From assembly GCA_945898055.1 (NCBI GenBank), contig CAMDGV010000045.1:1-34577 (forward strand): a stretch of DNA of 34,577 nucleotides, read 5' to 3'. Under the pieces are notes generated by a model. That model did not search any database, was not told where the DNA came from, and was given only the letters and a program-made list of their open reading frames with translations. The stretch is from Akkermansia muciniphila. GTDB taxonomy: Bacteria; Verrucomicrobiota; Verrucomicrobiia; Limisphaerales; UBA9464. Below, piece after piece: positions 1 through 8,003 of this stretch. The position numbers were made by a program, and so were the translations under genes. The stretch's first letter is position 1. Every line of letters starts with the position of its first letter.

Positions 1-1073
1 TGGTCATTGATAGCCGCGAAATGGTGCCAATTGCCGTCATTAATGTCGGTCCCCGTCGGGGTATCTCCGCCGGAACCACCCGTGAAGGTGAGCCCACCCT
101 CGCCACCACGCCGATGCAAGCGCCAATTATTCCCTTCACCTTTGGCAACTAAGGCCTGCCAACTTTTATCGAACGTTCCAACTTTAAACCAACCCGCAAG
201 ACTCATGCTCTTGCCTTCGAAAGCGAGATCATCGGGTTCACCACCGGTGATTTCCACCATCTGATCAATACCGTCCAGCACCATGGATTTTCCAAAGCCA
301 GACTTGCCGGTGCCGAAGGAAATGGCCGACGAACCATTTTCGGTACCGTCGAACTTGTTCTGGGTGGAGTCCTTCAGGTTGCCATTGAAATCCCAGTAGG
401 CCTTTAGCCCAACTTTGAGGGACCACATAATGGATCCGAGGGTACCGCCCGTTCCTTTTCCGTAAAGATCCGTAATTTCCGACTCCGTCAGAACTCGGTT
501 CCAGACAGCAACATCATCAAATTGACCTTTGAAAGAACGACCGGTGTTGTCGGGGTTATTTCCGATCATCATTCGCTTGCCATTTTTACCTAAAACCGCT
601 GCATCGGTCTTTTTGGCAGCTAAAACACCATCCACATAAATCGCCGTGCCAAAATCTTTCTTAGCACTATCAGTGATGGCGACAAAATGATGCCAAGCCC
701 CATCGTTGACAGGCTTGCTTCCGTCGGTGTCTCCAGTACCCCCCGCGTAGGCAATTCCAGTCGAGTCACCCCGCCGAGCAACACGCCAGTTCGCGCCTTC
801 ACCCTTGGCGATAAGTGCCTGCCAACCCTTGTCGAATGAACCAACTTTGAACCAACCCGCAATCGAAACGCTAGAGCCCTCAAAGGCCATATCATCCGGT
901 GCACCACCGGCGACTTCGATGAATTGATCAATTCCATCGAGCTCGATTGCCTGTCCAAAGCCGTCTTTACCGGCAACAAACTTAACCGGGGCAGCCCCCT
1001 TTTGAGCGCCATCGAACCGATTGGCTGTGGAATCCGCAAAATTACCATCAAAGGACCAATAGGCTTTGAGGCC
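1..1073 (-). repeat. Tandem 663-bp LamG-encoding repeat (two copies seen)
   Basis: The two LamG domains of the leftmost gene repeat with a spacing of 221 codons (copy 1 at about 1073-411, copy 2 from 410 to the window edge). They share long identical or near-identical stretches at protein level, such as AGWFKVG, DKxWQAL and AKGEG. The second copy is cut by the window edge, so further copies may follow. Confidence 0.75.
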
Positions 1074-1181
1074 AGATTGGAAGTTTGGAGCTTGAGCTTG
1101 GGCGTTAATTTCGCCAAGGAGCGGTATCGCCGCTAAACCAGCTAGTACAGGGCTTGACCATGATTTCGGAAGTATTTGCAT
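1..1181 (-). CDS. Secreted tandem LamG (concanavalin A-like) protein, 3' end beyond window
   Basis: The reverse strand is open from an ATG at 1181 to the window edge without a stop (393 codons seen), so the C-terminus is missing. The N-terminus has a basic start, a hydrophobic stretch (SSPVLAGLAAIPLLG) and a likely cleavage near AQAQA at residues 28-31. Two LamG jelly-roll domains follow, starting with GLKAYW at residues 37 and 258. Both carry the family's YW-FDG/FNG start, an AGWFKVG strand, the WHHF motif and, in the first copy, a YVDGV strand and FDDVAVWNRVLT end. LamG domains bind carbohydrate or protein; in this phylum such proteins are usually exported and of unknown role. Antisense open frames in this interval, for example 620-1117, are shadows. 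A C-terminal anchor such as PEP-CTERM or a sorting domain may lie outside the window. Confidence 0.85.
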   Translation of the reverse strand, partial: MQILPKSWSSPVLAGLAAIPLLGEINAQAQAPNFQSGLKAYWSFDGNFADSTANRFDGAQKGAAPVKFVAGKDGFGQAIELDGIDQFIEVAGGAPDDMAFEGSSVSIAGWFKVGSFDKGWQALIAKGEGANWRVARRGDSTGIAYAGGTGDTDGSKPVNDGAWHHFVAITDSAKKDFGTAIYVDGVLAAKKTDAAVLGKNGKRMMIGNNPDNTGRSFKGQFDDVAVWNRVLTESEITDLYGKGTGGTLGSIMWSLKVGLKAYWDFNGNLKDSTQNKFDGTENGSSAISFGTGKSGFGKSMVLDGIDQMVEITGGEPDDLAFEGKSMSLAGWFKVGTFDKSWQALVAKGEGNNWRLHRRGGEGGLTFTGGSGGDTPTGTDINDGNWHHFAAIND

Positions 1182-1335
1182 AGGGTATTTTAGTGTCTTC
1201 AGTTACCGACTTGCCCCAAACACAGCAGAAACCCCAAGCGTCTAGGAGGACTCTTGGTAAGTTTTATTAAGTATTAAGTGGGCCCAATTAGTTACGAAAA
1301 ATTCACATCTAGATGCAATAAAGAATTTTTTCAAA

Positions 1336-1370
1336 TTACTGAAAATCAACATATTACAACGAATGTGATC
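1336..1370 (+). repeat. Left copy of an imperfect 35-bp direct repeat flanking the IS remnant
   Basis: This 35-bp stretch matches 2886-2920 in the same orientation at 27 of 35 positions, including TTACT, AATCAAC, ACAACGAA and GTGATC at identical spacing. The two copies bracket the broken transposase. They are too long and too diverged to be an ordinary target-site duplication of an IS3-type element. Confidence 0.6.
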
Positions 1371-1399
1371 GTCAGATGTTGCTGAGTCATTGACTTCAA

Positions 1400-2865
1400 T
1401 GTATGGTAAAAATACACTTCAATATGTTGATCCAAAGCGGTCGCAGACGGAAGCAACGACAATGACCAAAACCACCCCATCTGAGGTGCCCAAGAAGGCC
1501 TCGAAGACGAAGCGACGGTTCCTGACGGCTGAGAAGAAATTTCAGATCTATCTGGAAGCGCAGTCGCCCGACAAACCCGTGGGCGAATTGCTGCGCCGTG
1601 AGGGCCTCTTCGCGACCGATTTGGCTCGCATCCGTCAGCAAGTCAAGGAAGGCGCCCTACAACGCCTCAGCGCCAAGTCTGGAAGGAGGTGCGCGACGGT
1701 CAACCCGAGCGCCTACGACGCAATTAAGCGGGAGCTCCAAGACAAGGAACGCGCCCTAGCGGATTTGAGGGTTGAACTGGCCATCCTGCGAAAGAAAGAC
1801 GAATGGGGGCTCGTGGGACCGATAACCAAGCTGTGGATCAAGGCTGAAACCAAACTTGCCATCCTCGCAGTGATCGAGACCTCCCAGCAGCAAGGCGTGT
1901 CGGCCCGACGCTGTTGTTCCATCCTTAGGATCGAACACCGTCGCGTTGTCCGCTGGCAACAGCGGGCCCGCCAGGGTCAGGGACTGGAGGATCGGGTGCC
2001 CGGTCCCAAAGAGCCGTTGCACCGGATCCTGCCCGAAGAGGTCGCCCGGAGTGTTGCGATGGCCAAGAGTTAGGAATACGTCGATCTGTCCCACCGCATT
2101 CTGGCGGTCACGACCTGCGAAAAATGGCCTATTTAAGGCCTCCTTCTCGACGGTCTACCGGGTTCTCATGGACGAAGAATTGATGACGGCGCGGGGTCCC
2201 GGAGGGCCGCACAACGGCCACCCGAAGGCTCCGGTCCACAAGGTCTTACCGGGTCCAACCAATGGGTGTGTTGGGACATCAGCTACCTTATGATGCATCA
2301 GAAGGGGGAATATCTTTTCCGCTACCTGCTGCTGGATGAGTGGTCCCGAAAGGCCGTCCAGTGGCGCATCGCCTGGCAGCAAACGGCCGACGAATCGCGG
2401 TTACTACTCGAGGGCGGTCTGGTCGAAGAAAACATCCTCGACCTACCGGAGGAACAGCGTCCCGAATTCATCAATGACCGAGGCCGCCAGATGAAGGCCA
2501 AGCCGATCCGTAAGCTATGCAAAGACCACGGCCTGCCCCAGTTGTTTGCCCGCCCACGAACTCCCAACGACAATCCCTTCATCGAGTCGGCGTTCAGCAC
2601 GGTGAAACGGGCACCGGAATATTCCGGGCGCTTCCTCGATGACCACGTGGCCAACGCCTCTTTCGCCCGGTACTTCAATTGGTATGACACCGAGCACTAC
2701 CACTCGGGCATCGACTACGTGACCCCGCAGCAGGCCCACGGCGGACTGCGGGAAAAAATCATCGAAGAACGACGTACAAAAATGTCCTCCCAACGCCGCG
2801 GCGCCGGGAGAAAGGTCCGCCTTTGAAAAAACGAAAAATATCTCCCTATATTGTAGCGTAATACA
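1400..2865 (+). mobile_element. Degenerate IS3-like insertion sequence, ends tentative
   Basis: A broken transposase gene fills this interval. The proposed ends are weakly supported. TGTAT at 1400-1404 faces its complement ATACA at 2861-2865, and an inner imperfect inverted repeat (1413-1426 against 2847-2860, 11 of 14 matching) lies just inside. I could not find a matching short target duplication outside these ends, so the true boundary may be elsewhere, for example nearer the 35-bp direct repeats. Confidence 0.5.
1462..2826 (+). pseudogene. IS3-like transposase, broken by a stop and two frameshifts
   Basis: Reading starts at the ATG at 1462. Residues 1-70 form the OrfA-type helix-turn-helix region (KRRFLTAEKKFQIYLEAQ, then GELLRREGLF), followed by a charged coiled stretch and the HTH_21-type start of the integrase part (SARRCCSILRI). 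A TAG stop lies at 2071-2073. The same frame stays sensible to about 2130, reading then continues in the next frame (FSTVYRVLMDEELM) to about 2260, and returns to the first frame (CWDISYL, INDRGRQMKA, NPFIESAF, FNWYDTEHYHSG) to the TGA at 2824. The aspartates and glutamate of the DDE triad are all present (WDIS, NDRG, IESAF), so loss of activity is due to frame damage. OrfA and OrfB parts are in one frame at the start rather than in the usual overlapping frames. Confidence 0.8.
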
Positions 2866-2885
2866 CAGCCATCTGGTGTCTTAAG

Positions 2886-2920
2886 TTACTTGTAATCAAC
2901 TGGCTACAACGAAGGTGATC
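2886..2920 (+). repeat. Right copy of the imperfect 35-bp direct repeat
   Basis: Partner of 1336-1370, same orientation, 27 of 35 bases identical. It lies about 60 bp beyond the transposase stop codon and 20 bp beyond the tentative right end of the insertion sequence. Confidence 0.6.
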
Positions 2921-3110
2921 CAATCCACGGAGAAGAGACGCTCCCCTTTAGTAACCAACGGTCACCTGGCGCATTCGACTCTGCCCAACTAAGCCTCCGC
3001 CCTCAACGGCGTGGCGGTTCAGCCCAAAACAGCTCCTGCCGGAGGAAATTATGCTCCGAAGGCACCGAATCGGATCCGACGCGTTAGCGCAGGGCGTTTG
3101 GCTGGCAGGT

Positions 3111-3347
3111 TCATAGCATTGGATGGGAGTCAAGGGTCAGTCGCAGGGCGCGGCTTGGGTGGCGAAGGTAGAGTTCAAAGAAGTACGTCAAGGGTTGGCC
3201 GGGTTCGAAGGGGATTAGGCCCCAAGAGGACGTTAGGGTGAGCGCCAGATTGAGCGCAGCGGCCGGTTTGCGATGGCAGTGTCGGTCTTCCTGCCAGGGG
3301 CTGGCGTCACGTTTGTAGTGGTTTCAGTTTTCCACCGACCAGTGCCC
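3111..3347 (-). pseudogene. C-terminal fragment of an ISAs1/H-repeat-like transposase
   Basis: Read on the reverse strand from 3347, the translation gives GHWSVEN, a TGA stop (3326-3324), then NHYKRDASPWQEDRH and NLALTL, ending at a TGA at 3113-3111. The HWSVEN, HY-RDA, ED and NLALT sequence is the C-terminal pattern I associate with ISAs1-type DDE transposases (HW-IEN...LD...ED...ALN). Only the last roughly 80 codons survive, with an internal stop. It reads directly on from the RhuM-like fragment in the same frame. The family call is from memory of the motif. Confidence 0.5.
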
Positions 3348-3365
3348 GCCCCCCATCACATCGGC

Positions 3366-3527
3366 CCGGAGCGTGTAGTCCCGCAGAACTCCCGTGGCCC
3401 ATTGCCGGAAGGCCGTGGCGCGCTTGGAATTCACGCGGTAGCCCACCGCGATGATCACATCGAGGTTGTAGTGCAGGAAATGGTTCTAGGGATTTTTCGC
3501 CGTCTTTTCAACGTCGTCAAACAGGTC
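3366..3527 (-). pseudogene. RhuM-family gene fragment
   Basis: On the reverse strand, positions 3479-3366 encode LHYNLDVIIAVGYRVNSKR followed by FRQWATGVLRDY. This is the highly conserved core of RhuM-type proteins (HYNLD-IISVGYRVNS-RG-FR-WAT-VL), known from a Salmonella pathogenicity island and from many mobile islands. Upstream in frame is LFDDVEKTAKNP and a TAG stop at 3488-3486. The normal N-terminal DNA-binding region and the long C-terminus are absent. The fragment runs without a stop into the transposase fragment at 3347, so two gene scraps have been joined. An open frame on the opposite strand (3273-3638) is only its shadow. Confidence 0.65.
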
Positions 3528-3770
3528 TGGGCCAAGGGGCGTCCGAAGCGAGAATCAACACCACGAGATTGGGTTGAAGAAAACCACTTTAACCGCGGGA
3601 TCTCTGCAAAGCTCGACACTCAAACCATTGCTCGGTGACTAATTTCAATGAAAAGCAGTGTCACTATTCCACTAACATTACTCAAATTGAGCTTGCTGCC
3701 GCCCTAGAATCGATACGTTTGCGTTACCACAGCCTTGGCTTCAACCCCTCTTTTATTCATCCTCACTCTT

Positions 3771-4730
3771 ATGTTCGCGGTTCAGAAATCAGCTCTCCTG
3801 CTTGTTGCCTCTCTCTTGCTGCCCCTCGCAATCAAGGCAGCAACCATGGCTCAAGCCAAATTGATCACCTACCGAAATTGGCCCCAGTGCTGGATTCTCG
3901 ATAACGGATCGGTCAGAGCGGTCATCGTCCCAGCAATCGGTCGGGTCGTACAATTTGGATTCTGCAATAAGCCGGGGGTCTTCTGGGAAAATGATTCGAT
4001 GGACGGAAAATCGGCCGTAAATGCACCTTGGAATAATCCAGGCAGTTTCGGCGGCGATAAAACATGGCCCGCCCCTCAATCCGAATGGACATGGCCACCA
4101 CCCGAGGTCTTTGATCGGACTCCTATGGACTGCATGCCTAATGGGATGGGTGGGGTTCTGCTTGTTTCCATTATTTGTCCCAGATTCGGAATTCGCGTGG
4201 AGCGTTTAATTAGCCTTCATCCCACTAGGCCACAGATGCGGATTGTCACCACCTACCACAAGGTGGAAGGAAATCCGATAGAAGTCTCGATCTGGACCCT
4301 TACTCAGTTACGCGAACCACTAAAGACATTCCTCGCTATCAACCCGAAGTCTCCGCTCGAGACCGAATACACTGGCTCTATGGATGGGGCTGAATCGTTT
4401 TTTCAGGTCGCCAAACGATGGATTTCGATCACCCGCGATCCCGCGGCAGATCACACCGTTGGTTCCGACGCTACTCAGATACTCTGGGTGGGTGAGCACA
4501 GCTGTCTTAAGATCGACTCACCTCGTATCTCACCGGCTCGTTACCCGGAAAAAGGCGCCGGGGTCAGGGTTTTTACTAACGGCAATCCTGCTCGCTTCGT
4601 CGAGGCTCAGACTCTCAGTCCTTTGCAACATCTCAGCGTGGGTGACTCTCTCTCGGCAACCAATACCTACTCACTGTTTCATCGAGCGCGACGCAAGCCA
4701 GACTCCGAGGCGATCGCCCTGCTGAAATAA
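3771..4730 (+). CDS. Exported DUF4380 domain protein
   Basis: I chose the ATG at 3771 because it gives a clean signal peptide (MFAVQKSALLLVASLLLPLA, then IKA-A). A TTG at 3735 is possible but would add an unneeded extension. The mature part has the features of DUF4380: an early beta-rich segment with VRAVIVPAIGRVVQFGF, then FWEND, GGDKTWPAPQ and WPPPEVFD, as in mutarotase-like carbohydrate-binding folds. The family is common in Verrucomicrobia and Planctomycetes and its function is unknown; sugar binding or epimerisation is a guess from the fold. It is the first gene of a plus-strand run, 42 bp before the flavoprotein gene. No Shine-Dalgarno is visible; the upstream bases are pyrimidine-rich. 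Confidence 0.75.
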   Translation: MFAVQKSALLLVASLLLPLAIKAATMAQAKLITYRNWPQCWILDNGSVRAVIVPAIGRVVQFGFCNKPGVFWENDSMDGKSAVNAPWNNPGSFGGDKTWPAPQSEWTWPPPEVFDRTPMDCMPNGMGGVLLVSIICPRFGIRVERLISLHPTRPQMRIVTTYHKVEGNPIEVSIWTLTQLREPLKTFLAINPKSPLETEYTGSMDGAESFFQVAKRWISITRDPAADHTVGSDATQILWVGEHSCLKIDSPRISPARYPEKGAGVRVFTNGNPARFVEAQTLSPLQHLSVGDSLSATNTYSLFHRARRKPDSEAIALLK

Positions 4731-4772
4731 TCCCCCCGACACTTTCCCTGTTGCTCTACGTCCCTCTTGACC

Positions 4773-5348
4773 ATGCGATCTGCTGCCTCTTCAGAAATCT
4801 CCCTAGAATCAATCCCGCTCCAGATCTGGACCGAACTTACCGCCGCAACCCTCAATCTCTCCGATCCTTGGCGCACGCCCATTCTCGCCTCATTGAATGA
4901 CAATCAACCCGACGCCCGTACCGTTGTCCTTCGCCAAGCTGATTTAGCTCGGCGCAGCCTTCTGTGCTTCTCAGACACGCGCGCTCGCAAAGTCACCGGA
5001 CTCCAACTGAATCCAATGACCGCTTGGTGCTTTTATGATCCAGTCCGGAGAATCCAACTCCGCGCCCAAGGCCGAACTCGAATTGCCACCGACTCAAATC
5101 TTACCCGTCAATTCTGGGACTCGATACCTCCGGCTAATCGACGCCTTTATGATTCCTACCCTCCTCCGGGCGAGCGAATTAATGCTCCTGAATCACTGGA
5201 ATTTGGTGCGTGCCCAGAGGCTCACTTCGCCCTCCTCGAAACCACGGTCGACCACTTCGACTGGCTTCATTTAGGTCAAACTATCCATCGCCGGATTCAA
5301 CTCCATTGGACGGGGCTCGTCTGGGATACTCACTGGGTTGCCCCATAA
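4773..5348 (+). CDS. Pyridoxamine 5'-phosphate oxidase-like FMN-binding protein
   Basis: This 191-residue protein has the N-terminal split-barrel pattern of PNPOx-like flavoproteins: a helix with WTEL, then ARTVVLRQAD, FSDTRARKV, MTAWCFYDP and QLRAQGRTRI. The C-terminal part has DHFDWLHLGQ and RRIQLHW, as in the Alr4036/general-stress branch rather than true PdxH, whose C-terminal substrate residues I cannot match. It probably binds FMN in the cytoplasm; the substrate is unknown. Start at ATG 4773; a TTG six bases upstream is also in frame. It sits between the DUF4380 and DUF4336 genes on the same strand. Confidence 0.75.
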   Translation: MRSAASSEISLESIPLQIWTELTAATLNLSDPWRTPILASLNDNQPDARTVVLRQADLARRSLLCFSDTRARKVTGLQLNPMTAWCFYDPVRRIQLRAQGRTRIATDSNLTRQFWDSIPPANRRLYDSYPPPGERINAPESLEFGACPEAHFALLETTVDHFDWLHLGQTIHRRIQLHWTGLVWDTHWVAP

Positions 5349-5429
5349 GCCTTCGACGGGTTGATGTATAAAGCGCTTCTCTCTTACTCTAGATCTCTTT
5401 CCAGTCAGTCTAACGTTGATTTGAGTCGT

Positions 5430-6164
5430 ATGAACGAACTACAAGCTGTCGCACCCGAACTTTGGATCTGTAGCCGCGACTTTCGTGACTCCGGTATCGA
5501 AGTCGGCCAACGAATGACGGTAGTACGTGTCGGAGTTAATTCTCTCTGGATACATTCTCCTTTACCTCTGACCCCGGAATTAGCTGCCGACCTCGCCGCT
5601 CTTGGCACAGTTCGTCATGTGCTCGTTCCTAATTGTCTCCAAAAACCTCCTCTCGAAGAATGGAGAACCCACTGTCGTACCGCTCTCTTCTGGGCGGCTC
5701 CCGGACTCCGACAGATATCAGATTTTCCCTTTACCGGTGATCTTTCAGAAGTGCCCCACCCAGAATGGTTGGGGCACTTCACCCCAACTCTTATCCAAGG
5801 AATGCCAACCGTGAATGAAGTAACCTACCTCCACAACGGATCTCGTTCGCTGATTGTCGCCGATCTCGTCTATAATCTCACAACCGAAACTGACTTCGCC
5901 TCCCGCCTCCTCGCTCGCGCTAATGGCATCCACGGCCACCTCGCTGTGAGCCGACTTTTCCGCTCCCGTATGAAAGACAAAACCGCAGTCGCCGCCTCTC
6001 TTCGGTCTATCCTATCTCAGGAATTTGACGGCCTTATCCCCTCGCACGGATCTCTCCTTTCGGGCCACGGCACCCGTTCTCTTTTTGCGGCCGCTTGGTC
6101 TTGGCTTCCTAACGCTTTTCCCTCGGGTCCTCTCGCCGACCTCGATTCCACACAAAACATCTAA
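5430..6164 (+). CDS. DUF4336 domain protein (metallo-beta-lactamase-fold-like)
   Basis: The conserved opening of DUF4336 is clear: ELWICSRDF, then GQRMTVVRV, LWIHSPLPLTPELAADL, ALGTVRHVLVPN, and later FWAAPGL and FPFTGDL. Members resemble the metallo-beta-lactamase fold, but the usual HxHxDH metal motif is not visible here and their function is unknown. I chose the ATG at 5430 because the family pattern begins right after it. In-frame TTG 5361 and ATG 5364 lie upstream and would add a serine-rich extension without obvious function. Its stop is only 3 bp before the ABC transporter start, so the two are probably translated together. Confidence 0.72.
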   Translation: MNELQAVAPELWICSRDFRDSGIEVGQRMTVVRVGVNSLWIHSPLPLTPELAADLAALGTVRHVLVPNCLQKPPLEEWRTHCRTALFWAAPGLRQISDFPFTGDLSEVPHPEWLGHFTPTLIQGMPTVNEVTYLHNGSRSLIVADLVYNLTTETDFASRLLARANGIHGHLAVSRLFRSRMKDKTAVAASLRSILSQEFDGLIPSHGSLLSGHGTRSLFAAAWSWLPNAFPSGPLADLDSTQNI

Positions 6165-6167
6165 CCT

Positions 6168-7985
6168 GTGCAGTACCTAGCTCATGTCCATGGCGATCCC
6201 AAGGGCCCATTCTCTGTTCGCCCGCGGTCCACGGGCGAAATCATTCGCCGCGTCCTCCGTTACCTTCGACCCTACCCGATGCTTGCCGCTGGCACGATCG
6301 GCTGCGCCTTACTCGGTCAACTTGCCGCATTCGCCTATCCTAAACTTACTCGTATTATCTTGGATGATGTCATCGCCGCAAATCGCACCGACCGTCTCGC
6401 CCCTGCCATCGCCGCACTTCTTCTCGCCTTCTTCGCCCGCGATCTCCTCAACGCCCTTCGTATCTTGCTCAATAATCATTTTGAACAAAATGTCATCTTC
6501 GATATTCGCTGCGAACTTTATTCTAAACTCCAACGCCTTCGTCCCGCTTGGTTTGATCACCGCGCTACGGGCGATCTGATGACCCGGGTCATTGAGGACG
6601 TTAGTGCCATGGAACGGCTCCTGATCGACGGCACAGAACAGGGTGTTATTGCGGTCGTCGGACTCGTTGGGGTGACAGTGCTCCTCTTTCTCAACGATCC
6701 TTTTCTCGCCGGCATCGCTATGGCTCCCATTCCCCTGCTCGTCGGCGGTGCGATCGCCTACACCTCTACTGCCGCCGGTCGCTACCGGATTCGTAGCAAG
6801 GCTAGCAGCGCCCTCAATGCACTCTTGATGGATAATCTTCAAGGAGTCAGACAAATTAAACTCTTCGGACGCGAAACCCACGAGGACTCTCGCTTTTCTC
6901 AACGAGCCGACGAATTGCGGGCCGGCAATCTTACCATCATGCGAGCCTGGGCTACCTACAATCCAGCCATGCAATTCGCCTCGGCGCTAGGCACTGTTCT
7001 AGTCCTCTGGTTTGGCGGTCGCAAAGTTCTCGCCGGTGCGATGACCCCAGGTGCTCTCATCGAATTCCTCCTCTTCCTAAGTATGTTCTACGCTCCACTC
7101 GCCGTCCTTCATTCTTTAAATCAGATGTCTCAGTCCGCGCGAGCGGCCGGTGAACGGGTCTTCGATGTGCTCGATGCTGAACCTGAATCAACGGTTCCTC
7201 TCGACGCTTCAAACCCGATATTAAACCTTCCAGAGCGTCTCACTGGCGCGATTCGCTTCGACTCTGTCTCGGCCTCTTACGAAAATCGACCCGATGCCGT
7301 CCGCTCTGTTTCTCTCCAGGCTTCGAACGGGCAGACGATTGCCTTGGTCGGCCCCACCGGCGCGGGTAAATCAACGCTCCTCAATCTTCTTCCGCGCTTC
7401 TACGAAATGTCCGCAGGTCAGATCACCATTGATGGCTTTGATATTCGCCAAATCCCGCTCGGATTCTTGCGGAGCCAAATCGCGGTCGTCAGTCAGGAGC
7501 CCTTTCTCTTCAATGGCACCATCCGTGAAAACATTCTCTACGGGCGCCTCAATGCCACGGATACCGATCTGAATGCCGCGGCCGAGGCCGCTAATGCCGC
7601 TGAATTTATTCGAGCGCTCCCTCAAGGATTTGATACTCACGTGGGGGAACGTGGCGTCCGCCTCAGTGTGGGTGAAAAGCAACGGATTAGTATCGCTCGC
7701 GCTCTCCTGAAAGATGCCCCAATCCTCCTGCTCGACGAAGCGACTGCCAGTGTCGATACCGCTACCGAACGACTTATTCAAGAGGCTCTGCGCCGCTTGA
7801 TGGCCAATCGCACGAGTTTCGTGATTGCTCATCGTTTAGGCACCATTCGGGATGCAGACCAAATTTTAGTGATTAAATCGGGGGAAATCGTAGAACGCGG
7901 TACTCACCCCGTTCTACTTGCACAAGACGGTCTTTATGCCCGTCTGCACCGTGCCCAAGAAGCTTCCGCCGCCGCCGCCTTTTAA
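6168..7985 (+). CDS. ABC exporter, fused permease-ATPase (MsbA-like half transporter)
   Basis: A 605-residue half transporter of the usual length and order. Residues about 35-330 form six membrane helices (for example MLAAGTIGCALLGQLAAFA, IAVVGLVGVTVLLF, ASALGTVLVLWFGG), and about 360-600 form the nucleotide-binding domain. Walker A is GPTGAGKS (395-402), the Q-loop is VVSQEP, the signature is LSVGE (499-503) instead of the usual LSGGQ, Walker B is LLLDEA (520-525) and the H-loop is IAHR (His555). It should export a lipid, peptide or drug across the inner membrane as a dimer; the substrate cannot be read from sequence. The start is GTG at 6168, 3 bp after the preceding stop. The carbonic-anhydrase-like gene follows after 18 bp. 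Confidence 0.9.
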   Translation: MQYLAHVHGDPKGPFSVRPRSTGEIIRRVLRYLRPYPMLAAGTIGCALLGQLAAFAYPKLTRIILDDVIAANRTDRLAPAIAALLLAFFARDLLNALRILLNNHFEQNVIFDIRCELYSKLQRLRPAWFDHRATGDLMTRVIEDVSAMERLLIDGTEQGVIAVVGLVGVTVLLFLNDPFLAGIAMAPIPLLVGGAIAYTSTAAGRYRIRSKASSALNALLMDNLQGVRQIKLFGRETHEDSRFSQRADELRAGNLTIMRAWATYNPAMQFASALGTVLVLWFGGRKVLAGAMTPGALIEFLLFLSMFYAPLAVLHSLNQMSQSARAAGERVFDVLDAEPESTVPLDASNPILNLPERLTGAIRFDSVSASYENRPDAVRSVSLQASNGQTIALVGPTGAGKSTLLNLLPRFYEMSAGQITIDGFDIRQIPLGFLRSQIAVVSQEPFLFNGTIRENILYGRLNATDTDLNAAAEAANAAEFIRALPQGFDTHVGERGVRLSVGEKQRISIARALLKDAPILLLDEATASVDTATERLIQEALRRLMANRTSFVIAHRLGTIRDADQILVIKSGEIVERGTHPVLLAQDGLYARLHRAQEASAAAAF

Positions 7986-8003
7986 CTTAGTCTCCCCCGA
8001 CGT

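Noticed and set aside
620-1117. Minus-strand 165-codon open frame
   Set aside because: It is out of frame with the LamG reading frame that covers the same strand from 1181 to the edge; the LamG frame has conserved motifs and a signal peptide.
3273-3638. Plus-strand 121-codon open frame
   Set aside because: The opposite strand carries the RhuM-like and transposase-like fragments here, and the plus-strand translation has no coherent features.
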